64,000 bases of DNA from Codonopsis lanceolata (lineage: Eukaryota; Streptophyta; Magnoliopsida; Asterales; Campanulaceae), in contig CM028377.1 in assembly GCA_013146195.2 (NCBI GenBank), positions 21,195,980 to 21,259,979 on the forward strand, read 5' to 3'. The notes beneath the pieces were generated by a model. That model did not search any database. It worked only from the letters and a program-made list of their open reading frames with translations, and was not told where the DNA came from. A program made the position numbers and the translations under genes. The first letter of the stretch is position 1. Each line of letters opens with the position of its first letter. This document shows positions 1 through 9,803 of the stretch, piece after piece.

Positions 1-1
1 T

Positions 2-1855
2 GCTTACAGTTTTAAGCAGCAGGCTTCGTTGTCTTCCATTAAAAAAGAAAATGTTCATTCATTCTTGAAATGTTATAGGAAGCTTAAGAAAATAAAAGCT
101 AAATTTCCCTCAGATCTCAAGGAGTGCATAAGGGAGGCAAAATGGTTGCGGACCAGACTTGGTGATCACAGATCACCAAGCGAGTGTATTCTGTTTAGTG
201 CAAATTGGATATCTATATCTAAAATCTCTCTCCTTCCCTTTATTGATGATAGTGAGAACTGCTTAGGTAAAGACATTGACAAGTATAAACAGGAGCTGAA
301 ATGTATGGGTGTTGTTACTGATCTCGAAGATGGTGCGAAGTTTGTGGCTGCTGGTCTCTGTCTGCCTCCTAGTCCAAGCGATATAACTCCAGAAAGTGTA
401 TACTCTTTGTTAAAGTGCATTAGGGTTTTGTACGCGAAAAAGGAAAATTTTCCTGTGGGATTTGACAAAAAAATGGCTCAAAAATGGTTGAAAACTTGTT
501 CTGGTTATAGGCTTCCAGAAGAGTGCTTGCTCTTCGATACCGAGTGGAAGCCCTACGTAAAGCTTGACGATGGTCCTTTCATTGATGTTGAGTTTTATGG
601 CTCTGACATTAACTCCTACAAACAAGAGCTGAAGGCTTTAGGAGTTACAGTTGATATTGAAAAGGGATGCCAACTGCTTGCGGATCACCTTGTCTTCCAT
701 TCTGATTTCAGTACTATCAATCGAATCTACAGTTACTTGTTTGATTTCAAATGGGAGAATGATAATGAAGCCTGCAAGACAATCTGGATTCCACGTGGAA
801 ATGACTATGGAGAGTGGGTAAGTGCTGAAAAATGTGTTCTTCATGACAAGAGCAATCTCTTTGGTCTTCAGCTGCATGTTTTAGAGAAATACTATAAGGA
901 GAAATTGCTTGCCTTCTTTGGTAAGATTTTTCTTGTTAAAGGACGTCCGTCTGTTGATGACTACTGCAAGCTTTGGAAGGAATGGGAAGATTCAGGAGAT
1001 AACTTGTCACATACTGAATGCTGTGCCTTCTGGGAGTTTGTTGTAAACAACTGGAACACAAAGACAGCGGAGACTTTTGCTGAGAACTTGTTGAAACTCC
1101 CAGTGCTTCCAACTTCTTGTGGAAATGGGATTTCTTTGTTTGACAAACATGATGTTTTCATTGCGGATGATCTATACTTGAAGGACCTTTTCGAAAGCTC
1201 GACTTCTCGTCCATTATTTTTCTGGTACCCTCAGCCTAGCATGAAGTCCTTGCCTCGAACTAAATTGCTAGAAATTTTTAGCAGAATTGGTGTTCGAACT
1301 TTGTCCGAGTCAGTACAGAAAGATGTATCTATCGCCCATGGTATCGAACAATATCCCGTGAATCCAAGGGAAGTGCTCATAAAAAAGGGTCTTTTTAGAC
1401 TCATTCTTGGTTTTCTTGCTGATCCTGCTTTAAAAATTGAGGCAGAGAGGAGGCACAAGACTGTCAGCCGCCTGCTCAAGATTACTGTATTTGAGACATT
1501 GGATCCGATTATTGTGGGATATAGCTTATCAATTTCCTCTGGGAATGTTATAAATGTGAACGCTAGCCAAATGATACGCTGGGACAGACAGGATTTGAAG
1601 TTTTTAATGAAGAAGATAGACAGGTCTGGTGGACACAAAAACGTTATGGAGTACGCTTCATATTTTTCTGAAGTAGTAGCTGAGGGAGTGTTGTGGGAGA
1701 ACGAAGATCTTGTGGAGCAGCTTGGTGAACTGATTAGGTTGGGTTTTCTGGTGGAGTTTGATGAAGCTGCTGTTGAGTTCCTGATGCGGAAGAAAAATCT
1801 GCAAATCTTTTTGGAGGACCAAGACTACCTCTCTATCAACTTCCCTTCTGATTAG
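2..1855 (+). CDS. NO VEIN-like / sacsin-like HATPase-family protein, C-terminal part (5' partial)
   Basis: The frame is open from the left edge to a TAG at 1853-1855. There is no in-frame ATG near the start, so this is the last coding exon of a larger gene whose N-terminus lies outside the window. The ~618 residues contain two related modules of roughly 130-140 residues. Each has an F-L/L-K-C motif, a 'WL(R/K)T' motif, a '(P)(S/E)ECxLF' motif, then 'PFID' and 'YKQELKxxGV'. This architecture is known from the C-terminal half of plant NO VEIN-like proteins (large nuclear or cytosolic proteins with an N-terminal Hsp90/histidine-kinase-type ATPase fold). NO VEIN itself acts in auxin-dependent vascular patterning; the role of this paralogue is inferred only. 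The ATPase domain is not visible here. The family call is from recognised sequence style, not a search. Confidence 0.72.
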   Translation, partial: AYSFKQQASLSSIKKENVHSFLKCYRKLKKIKAKFPSDLKECIREAKWLRTRLGDHRSPSECILFSANWISISKISLLPFIDDSENCLGKDIDKYKQELKCMGVVTDLEDGAKFVAAGLCLPPSPSDITPESVYSLLKCIRVLYAKKENFPVGFDKKMAQKWLKTCSGYRLPEECLLFDTEWKPYVKLDDGPFIDVEFYGSDINSYKQELKALGVTVDIEKGCQLLADHLVFHSDFSTINRIYSYLFDFKWENDNEACKTIWIPRGNDYGEWVSAEKCVLHDKSNLFGLQLHVLEKYYKEKLLAFFGKIFLVKGRPSVDDYCKLWKEWEDSGDNLSHTECCAFWEFVVNNWNTKTAETFAENLLKLPVLPTSCGNGISLFDKHDVFIADDLYLKDLFESSTSRPLFFWYPQPSMKSLPRTKLLEIFSRIGVRTLSESVQKDVSIAHGIEQYPVNPREVLIKKGLFRLILGFLADPALKIEAERRHKTVSRLLKITVFETLDPIIVGYSLSISSGNVINVNASQMIRWDRQDLKFLMKKIDRSGGHKNVMEYASYFSEVVAEGVLWENEDLVEQLGELIRLGFLVEFDEAAVEFLMRKKNLQIFLEDQDYLSINFPSD

Positions 1856-3295
1856 GTATGCTATAAGCCTATAAACTCTTCATACCAATGGGTATTAACT
1901 TGTATTCGCTTTTGGATGTATGTTGTCAACAAACGTAAGATGACCACATCTTAACTGAAAATGATTCACCATGCATTGATTATGTTTTAAAATGAAACTA
2001 AATTGTCCACATAGCTTTCCTAACTGTATTTAAGACATTCATTGATCATTCTATGAGCAAAAGGAGGAAAACCATCAAAAGGAAATGCCATCGATGAATC
2101 TTTTTGTTTTTTTATTCTTTATTTTCCTCTATCTTGTTAATCACATGTTTTTTTTCTGTAAGAAGCTTGTGGTTGTGGGAAGAGCTAGCTGAGGAGTAAC
2201 ATGATCCAACTCTGTGGACTTTCACAGCAGCTGAGGAGGTACATGATCCAACTCTGTGGACTTTCACAGCAGCTTATTTTCCCATTATGACCTTCCTGAA
2301 GCCCTTCGTTTTCCCATCTTTCATTGCTGTCCTTATTGTTGACCCCTGTGAGTTGGATAAATTTGGTTAATATAAGACAATTAATTTGTTGAAAAACCTT
2401 TGGCTATAAAAGTAGATGGTATTTATATCTTCGTTACCTTTTTTGCATTTTATGGTAGATGGCTTAGCAAGTATTTCAACATTTTGGAAATTTGTTTGTT
2501 TTTATATTTTTGTATTATGGTCTTAATCTATATTTTAGATAATGCTATACACCATTTAAAATGATAATAGCAGTCCATAATCAACTTAAGATCTTATTTC
2601 ATTCGACACGTAATGACTCAGTATTACCAGGAGAGCATATTATACTAACATAATATGCTTATCCACCCTGTGGCATTTGACTAATATTTGTTAATCCCAA
2701 TTACTCCTCAAATATTGAGAGATGAACACCATAGAAGGCATGTAGGAGCTGATAGACTGTCTCAGTAGATTGAAATGACCATTCTCTGGAGAGTCTGCAT
2801 CCATCAAGTTGAAGGAAGCCAGGGAGATTAGTGACCAGATCATCTTCTTGTCCTCTTAGTTATAAACCAGCATTAACCTTCTGAGGATCAGTGTCCTGTG
2901 TGTAAAAAAGTTGATACTCAATACTTCCCTGATGTCAATGTTTGGTTTGGTGCTTGTCTTTTATCAGCTGAAGACTCAGAATTCAGAAAGTTGGGGGATT
3001 TCTGTTATAATGTTAAGTTTCTATATAAAACTAGAAGATGGAAATTGTTTACTACATATCTACAAACAACAAACTGGTCTGTTGTCATGTAAGAAAGACC
3101 AGCCATTATTTTCTCTCTACTTTTGGGGTAATTTTGTTATGACTTGTTGGATATCAGGGACTTGAGTTGGATGGTTTCAATATTCGATTCATGCGGCAGT
3201 AAATGTAGTGAAATGATGCATGTTCATCAGTTATGTGATGCTAGTTTCTAACCGCCAAATGGAGATAATAGTATGTGGTACCTTTGATGACAGTG
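1856..3295. other. 3' flank between two convergent genes
   Basis: No gene is supported. The left part should contain the 3' UTR of the NO VEIN-like gene and the right end that of the minus-strand MGCGVSK gene, so the two genes converge. A 42-bp tandem duplication lies at 2188-2271. A short open frame near 2885-3090 includes a C-x2-C pair but has no further support. Confidence 0.5.
2188..2271 (+). repeat. 42-bp tandem duplication, two copies
   Basis: Units 2188-2229 and 2230-2271 are almost identical; both start GCTGAGGAG and end TTTCACAGCA. They lie about 330 bp after the stop codon of the upstream gene, probably in its 3' UTR or just beyond. Confidence 0.9.
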
Positions 3296-4015
3296 CTACT
3301 TTGCTTTGTGCAGTATTTTGTACGTCATAAGTTGAATCTTTGAATTGCTGATCTTCATTGTCACCTGCATTGCACAATCACTTGTCACTGATAATAATCT
3401 GACAGTCTGCTCAATTATGTATTTGTTATAGAGACCAAAATACAAACAATTTTGAATCAGCTCACTCTCGTTCTTGTCATCATCCACATTTCCTGTGTAG
3501 TATATTCTGAAACTAGGTGATCCTGAAAAAACACCCTTGTCATGGCCTGTCCTTCTCTCATCATTATTGCCATCCGTTGACTCGTCCTCTTTGTACCCAT
3601 CCTCAGCTCTCTGATCCTTGGTCTCTTCTACTCTCTTGTTTCCCACTTTGCCTCCAATTGTTCCTTTCAAGGGAACTTTCTGTGCTATCCTCTCACTAAC
3701 CCTCATTGTTGAGCTTTCTACGTTTTCAGAAAGCGTCTTTGAGCCCCCGGATGTTACACAGCTCTTGTCCCCCTCTGGTGAATATGTGCTTTTTTGTGTG
3801 TTGTTGAAGAGAGGATTACGATGGAGAGTGATTTCTCCGACGTCCTCATCTGGACCATGTCGAAGCAATACTTTTTTGGAAGGGGTGGCTTTGTTGAGAG
3901 AGCGGGCGTGCCTTCTTCTTTTAACATCCTCAATATGACGGTGGAAATGGGAGCGTAGCCTGGCTGTAGTTGCTTTGCCGTTTGAGGCTTCTAACTTTGA
4001 AACCCCACATCCCAT
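3296..4015 (-). CDS. Small plant protein with N-terminal myristoylation/palmitoylation signal (MGCGVSK)
   Basis: A 239-residue frame starting MGCGVSKLEAS. Gly2 with Ser6-Lys7 fits a plant N-myristoyltransferase site and Cys3 is a likely palmitoylation site, so plasma-membrane anchoring is predicted. The rest is hydrophilic and low in complexity: basic around residues 20-50 (H/R rich), then Lys/Glu/Asp rich, with a 'SGSPSFRIYY' motif near residue 167 like that closing several plant proteins of this kind. The last ~65 residues look less protein-like, so the true 3' end may involve splicing that I cannot define. The start is supported by the myristoylation signal and a CT-rich leader just upstream on the minus strand. 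Function unknown. Confidence 0.6.
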   Translation of the reverse strand: MGCGVSKLEASNGKATTARLRSHFHRHIEDVKRRRHARSLNKATPSKKVLLRHGPDEDVGEITLHRNPLFNNTQKSTYSPEGDKSCVTSGGSKTLSENVESSTMRVSERIAQKVPLKGTIGGKVGNKRVEETKDQRAEDGYKEDESTDGNNDERRTGHDKGVFSGSPSFRIYYTGNVDDDKNESELIQNCLYFGLYNKYIIEQTVRLLSVTSDCAMQVTMKISNSKIQLMTYKILHKAK

Positions 4016-4690
4016 TGAGAGAGAGGGAGAGGGTGAAAATGGAAGGCAAAGAACAAAGACAGGAAGAAGAGAATGGTGCAGGGGAAATTTAAAGGTGCTT
4101 GCTCATGAGGGGTTTACCGTTGGTTTTGGAGAAGTTTGGACATGTGACTTGATAATTTTGTGGGAGGAGTGGTTAAGGGGTTTATTTAAAAAATAAAATT
4201 TTCATTCACCCCGCCAGCGGTATTGAATCTTTTTTACACAAACGAACATTGGATTATGACACGTGTGTGTGTTTGACTTGGGTTGACTTGGATTGGATGA
4301 TAATCTCCTGATCTGAGAGTAAAACTCATTTGATGAGAATAGAAGGTTCTTTATTCCAAAGAAAGAATATCGTCCATGCCAATCAATATATTGCCCTTTT
4401 TTAGGGAGCCAAGTGGTTGAGTTTTTATGTTTCAATTTTTGACTATGTTGTGGATTGGAGTAAAACATGAAATAAAAGGTTTTGAAGTTTATCGCAATAA
4501 AAGAAGAGCTGGAAAATGTTTGGGGATTATGAATCGACGGTTCTCCTCTCTATATAGTACTTATTATTATTGGTTACCCAAATGATTTGTTGATTTGGTA
4601 CATATCACTTTTAATGGTCATAGTTTGTTTCTAAAAATGATTTTTGCAATTGAAAAATTCAACGATGCATCATGTTAACATTTACCAAAA
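4016..4690. other. Upstream region of the MGCGVSK gene, no gene seen
   Basis: This stretch is the presumed promoter and 5' UTR of the minus-strand gene. A GA-rich block at 4015-4075 reads as a CT-rich leader on the minus strand, common in plant 5' UTRs. An 88-codon minus-strand frame at 4202-4468 has no recognisable features and is not annotated as a gene. Confidence 0.4.
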
Positions 4691-5136
4691 GAGCAATGCT
4701 AGAGTCACCCGATATGTATTCAAATTTGTGCATCAAATAATATGATATTTTATGTGTTATATTGTTAATACTCCCTCCGTCCCTAATTAATCGTCTGGGT
4801 TAACCCGGCGCACAGTTTAAGAAAAAGTAATTGACTTGATTATTTATATTGGTTTAATGTGTAGTTTCCTTTAATATCCATGTATATGTGGCCCATAATT
4901 AAAGTAGAGTGAAAAAGTAAGGGTAAAGTGGTAAAAGTGATGTTCTAAAAAGGAAAGTTTCAAAGTGGACAATTATTTTGGGACGAACGAAAAAGGAAAG
5001 GAGGACGATAATTTAGGGACGGAGGGAGTATAACTTTTTAACTCATAGTGGAGCTCATAAAATACCAAATAGGATGACACATTGGAAACCATATCATTTG
5101 GTGTACAAATTTGAGTACACATTAAGTAGAGTATTA
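4691..5136. mobile_element. MITE with imperfect terminal inverted repeats, interrupted by a Stowaway
   Basis: The left end (about 4694-4737, beginning GAGCAATGCTAGAG) and the reverse complement of the right end (about 5090-5133) match over roughly 40 bp, including 'CTCAAATTTGTACACCAAA' against 'TTCAAATTTGTGCATCAAA'. A Stowaway element sits between the arms. The end sequence resembles that of the MITE at 54949-55113, so the two may be one family. Exact ends and a TSD could not be fixed. Confidence 0.55.
4771..5028. mobile_element. Stowaway MITE (Tc1/mariner type), intact ends
   Basis: 258 bp with perfect 16-bp terminal inverted repeats CTCCCTCCGTCCCTAA and TA on both sides (4769-4770, 5029-5030), the Stowaway hallmark. 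It has no coding capacity. Its internal sequence is shared, in diverged form, with the elements at 5932-6189 and 26478-26729. Confidence 0.93.
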
Positions 5137-5180
5137 ATAAGTCAAGTTGTCAGATGTTTATATACCATAGATGGGCGGGA

Positions 5181-5739
5181 GGTCTGTCAATGGATCTGAT
5201 TTGGATCAGATAAGTCATATCCATTATTTGATTTGTTAAGTAATTATCGGATTTTGATTTGATCGAATTATCTTTTGGATATTTAAAAGTTCGATCCATA
5301 TCCTACATTTTTGGATTCGGATCGAATTCGGATTTTATTTGCCTCTAATTAAAGTACTGAATTAAATTAATATTGAGATATTTTTCCTTAATCAAATGTT
5401 GAATAAAATTAAAATTCATGTTTTTAGCTTACACAAACATGAATAATAATGTTAGTAAGATCTTAGAGTTTGTTGAAAATTTTATATCTAGTAAAATTAG
5501 TAATGATTAATGACTAAAAACACATTATTAGTAACTTTTATATGTATAATATTAATATATTTTTTATATTGGATCGGATAGGATTGTTAACACATCGGAA
5601 CACTTTAATCCATATCTAATTTGTTAAGCTTTTGGATTTTCGGATTCAGATCAAAATTGGGTAATCGGATTTAAAAACTAAATTCATATCCTAAAAATAA
5701 TATCGAATTCGGATCAAAATCCGATCCATTGACAGGCCG
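5181..5739. mobile_element. MITE-like element with GGYCTGTCAATGGATC inverted ends
   Basis: The left end GGTCTGTCAATGGATC is the near-perfect inverted copy of the right end, whose reverse complement reads GGCCTGTCAATGGATC. The interior is AT-rich with many GGATC/GATCC and TCGGATT words and no frame. I find no clear TSD, so the superfamily is left open. Confidence 0.6.
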
Positions 5740-5931
5740 TTGTGGGACTAATAGTACGAGATACCTAGATAAAGTTATTATCCCCTCACTATTAATATCA
5801 ACGGAGAGTGTTGTATTAATAGCGCCCTCATTAAAACAAAATTGGGATTAACATTTTTTATCACAAAACTACCCACGATATATAAGTGAGAATTAATAGC
5901 GAGCATACTAATAGTATTGAAATTAATAATA

Positions 5932-6189
5932 ATCCCTATGTTTTCAAATTATCGTCCTTTCATTTTTCGTCTGTTCTAAAATAATTGTCTTATTTTAAAA
6001 TTTTCCTTTTTAAGAAAATACTCTTACCACTTACACTTACTTTTTCCACCTACTTTAATTATGACTACATGTTTAAAGGCATTAAAGGAAACCACACATT
6101 TCACTAATATTTATAACACAGTCAATTATTATTTTCTTAAATGGTATTTCAGGTCAAATTAGACAATAATTTGAAAACAAAGAAGGGAG
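5932..6189. mobile_element. Stowaway MITE, decayed copy
   Basis: Imperfect inverted ends (left ATCCCTATGTTTTCAAATTA, right reverse complement CTCCCTTCTTTGTTTTCAAA) lie between TA dinucleotides at 5930-5931 and 6190-6191. Its internal sequence matches the reverse complement of the 4771-5028 element, so it is an older, opposite-orientation member of the same family. Confidence 0.75.
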
Positions 6190-6533
6190 TACTAGTTATC
6201 TCAGCCGACTACCAAACAAGCCAGAGTGTTGAGTGTTGATGTGCGTGTATAATTATACTAGTTTTTAGTATTTTACAATGTTATGATCATTGTTTTGATA
6301 TTGTTAGATTTATTTGGTGATATTCACTATTAATATATGTAAAGGTTTTAAAGCTTGTTAATTAATAATGTTATAATTTATATTAGAAAATTAAAATTAT
6401 TGTAATTATATTTTAATTTTTAGACCCGACTAAACCCCGTATAGGTGCTAGTGTGGTGCCTAGCGACTTTTAGAACATTGATATTCATATCATAGATAAT
6501 AAAGTAACTAAAGACAACACACTTACTTTAATA

Positions 6534-7864
6534 TCTATAACTATTACTAAAATAGAAGTCACTACTATCACGTGACGGCTTTCTGTGAAAAGCTAAAAGT
6601 TTTAAAAAGATTCTGCTGCCACGTAACACCTTTAAAATGGTAAAAAAAATCTTTTTGAAAATCTATTAGTTTAAGATAAAAATTCTAAATCTAATTAGAT
6701 AAGATAAAATTCCTAAAACTAATTTGATAAGATAAAACATATTTATCCTTTGTAATTTATACAAGTTTAATTTTACTGAAACTCTTCAATTTTCATCTCT
6801 TTTCATTTTCATAATGTTTAATTTATACAAATTATCAACGGGATAATTGTATATTATTTGTTCTACTAATTTATATTTATTAATTATTAATTACTAATAT
6901 ATTAATTATCTATCTATAACTATTACTAAAATAGAAACAACTGCTGCCACGTGGCGGTTTTCTGTAGAAAGCTAAAAATTTTAAAGAGATTCTGTATTGC
7001 CACGTGTCACCTTCGAAATGGTAAAAGTTTTTGCTTTTTTTCCAAAATCGATTAGTTTAAGATAAAAATTCTAAATCTAATTTGATAAGATAAAACAAAT
7101 TTAAGATATAGTTTTATGAGAAAATTTATGATAGAGATTTATGATTTTGTTTTTTTTTTCAAATTCGTTTAATTAAACTAGATTTTATCCTATTTAATTT
7201 ATACAAGTTTAATTTGACTGAAACTCTTCAATTTCCATCTTTTTTTCATTTTCATAATGTTTAATTTAAACAAATTATTCACATGATAATTTTATGTTAT
7301 TTGTTCTACTAATCTATATTTATTAATTATTAATTACTAATGTATTAATTATTATTGACTGTTATTAAAACAGAAATCGTTGTTGTCATATGACGACATT
7401 ATGTTGAACGCTTAAGGTTTTAAAGGAATTCTGTGCTTCCACGTGTCACCTTCTTGTGAAGTTGTAATTTTTTTTTGCTGCCAAAAATTAAAACCGGATA
7501 GATTTTAAAATGGTGCCTCATTTACATATGGTAATTTTTTTTTAATTATTTTTTGCTGCCAAAATCGGTTAGTACGAGATAGATTTTATCACATTTGATT
7601 TAGATGCGTTTCACTTTATTAGGACACCAAATTTTCATGGTAAAAGTGTTTTTTTGCAAATAGATTTTACCTGTGCTCATAGATTTTAATATTTCAATTA
7701 CCTATTCATACGATCAATTTTGAATACCTTATTTATATATTTTGTTTTCATATTATTCTAATTTATTTATTTATTTATTTATTACAAGTTTAGAAAATCA
7801 TCTTATTACAAACTTTTGTAAAAAAAAACTATTAAAACCGTGTATACGGTACTAGAAAAAAAGC

Positions 7865-7935
<71 letters not shown>

Positions 7936-9014
7936 TACTACCAAAAATTAAAACCGAATTGATTTTAAAACCAGTGTCTCCTTTATACATGGTAAAAAAA
8001 TTACCATTTTTTACTGCCAACATCGATTAATACCTGACATATTTTATAACATTTGATTTAAACGCATTTCACTTGATTATGATTTCAAAATTTTATGGTA
8101 ATTTTATTTTGCGGATAGATTTTATCAATTCTCATAGATTTTAATCTTTCAATTACATGACTATGTGATCAATTTTGAATATTTACCTTATTTTTTTGTT
8201 TTTTTTCAAATTATTCTAATTAAAAAAATTAATTATTAATTACAAGTTTAGAAAATCATCTTATTATAAACAACTTTTGAAAAAAAAAACGATTAAAACA
8301 ATGCATATGGTACTAAATATATCTATATAAATTCTTTTTTTCTTCCAAAAATTAAAGTCTGATATATTTTAAAACCGGTGACTCCTTTATGAATGGTAAA
8401 ACCTTTTTTTAAAACCATTTTTTGTTGTCAAAATCGGTTAATACCAGATAGATTTTATCACATTTGATTTTAACGTGTTTCAATTGATTAGTACTCCAAA
8501 TTTTCATAGTAAAAGTTTTTTTTTTCCGGATAGATTTTATCGCATTTGATTTAGACATGTTTCAATTAATTAAGACTCCTCAATTCTCATGGTACGTAAT
8601 TTTTTTATTTACCATTTTTTCTTACAAAATCAGTTTGTACCGGATATATTTTATCACATTTGGTTTAGACAAGTTTCATTTGATTAGGACTCCTCAATTC
8701 TCATGATATAAGTTTTTAAATTTTTTTTTATTATTTTATCAAAACTCGGTCAATTTAAAATAGATTTTTATCAAATTTGATTAAACGTGTTCCACCGACA
8801 CCACAAACAACCACTACAAAATAGTTTGCAAATTTTATCTACAAAATTCATTGAATTTTTGGTTTGATGATTCGATGTGATCTCACGTTTTTTTATTAAT
8901 TATGTGGACATCTTCCTGTTGTTGATTCATTCAAATAACTTGCAAATTCTATTTACAAAATTAAGTTAAAAAAAAATACTAAGTCAATTTAGCATCGCAT
9001 AAGTAATAACCTAG
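6534..9014 (+). mobile_element. Non-autonomous Helitron cluster with repeated 5' ends
   Basis: The left end TCTATAACTATTACTAAAAT matches the known plant Helitron 5' start (TCTATAyTATTA...). The same start recurs at 6913 and, decayed, near 7350, each followed by related sequence with a 'CCACGTG(T/G)' block. The right end near 9011-9014 reads ATAACCTAG followed by T, a typical Helitron CTAG^T 3' end. An internal candidate 3' end lies at 7837-7855: hairpin ACCGT-GTAT-ACGGT followed by ACTAG. A weaker copy is near 8290-8315. No Rep/helicase is present. Whether this is one element with duplicated ends or several nested ones is unresolved. Confidence 0.6.
7870..7931. repeat. (TA)n microsatellite
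   Basis: About 31 uninterrupted TA units inside the Helitron cluster, just after the internal hairpin/CTAG candidate end at 7855. Confidence 0.97.
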
Positions 9015-9144
9015 TTAATATGTAATATAAGGGTAACTATACAATATTTAACCTAGGAGGATCTATTAAAAAATGTCAATACGTAAAAGCGTGAAATTCC
9101 TAACAACAAGTATTTAGCTAACTAATTGGGGTTTGTTTTTGCAG

Positions 9145-9220
9145 GACAACCCTCATTGGATTTACCCAAGATCTTTGGATTCCAGTCATTTCTGCTTGCT
9201 TAGGATTTGGTGTATTTCAT
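9145..9220 (+). other. Orphan exon-like segment with splice signals
   Basis: A pyrimidine-rich tract ending TTTTTGCAG (to 9144) is followed by 76 nt and then GTAAGAGG. After one leading base it reads 25 codons, with a hydrophobic stretch LWIPVISACLGFGVF that looks like a membrane segment. No partner exons are recognised on either side. It lies ~130 bp beyond the Helitron 3' end. It could be a decayed gene fragment or chance. Confidence 0.3.
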
Positions 9221-9554
9221 GTAAGAGGCTTTTATGGTCTGTAATATGGGTGCCCAATCCTTATGAACTAAGGGGAAAAGTACAACCTGTCAATTTGCTT
9301 CCTCGGTTTCCTCGTTTGAGAGGTTCAAATTTTCTTTTCTTAGTCTCAGATTTCAAATTCCAAGTATATTAGAAAGATTACCTCAAGTATATTTGAATAT
9401 GAGAAGGACTAGGGATGAGTAGTCCAAGTATATTAGAAAGATTACCTCAAATAGATTTGAATATGAGAAATGTTATTTAATTCTTCATGAATTAATTAAC
9501 TCATGACAAAATTATTTGCTTGGCATTAATTCATGGTGATTAGTTTATTAAATA

Positions 9555-9803
9555 CTTCATCTGTTTCAGGCAAATAGTCTATTATATTATTTTGAAATGT
9601 TTCATATAAAGAGTTCACTTTCAAAAAATTATGCTTACAAGTTACAACTTTCATAATCTTTCATCTTTATCTTCCACTTGTGTTGTAAGTATATTTGTTG
9701 TTATTATGTATTTTTGTAATTATAACCAACTCCATTTACATTAATATATCCCTTAATTATTAGACTTTTCAAATGGGGGACTCTTTGGGTGAAACGGAGG
9801 GAG
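9555..9803. mobile_element. Stowaway-like MITE, decayed left end
   Basis: The right end reverse complement is CTCCCTCCGTTTCACCCAAA. The left end CTTCATCTGTTTCAGGCAAA matches it with changes. TA flanks both sides (9553-9554, 9804-9805). It has no coding capacity. Confidence 0.75.

Noticed and set aside
2885..3165. Short frames with a C-x2-C pair (CPVC) as a zinc-finger gene
   Set aside because: Only one Cys pair, no second half of a finger, and overlapping unrelated frames; more likely 3' flank.
4202..4468. 88-codon minus-strand frame upstream of the MGCGVSK gene
   Set aside because: Low-complexity composition, no recognised motif, lies in a promoter region.
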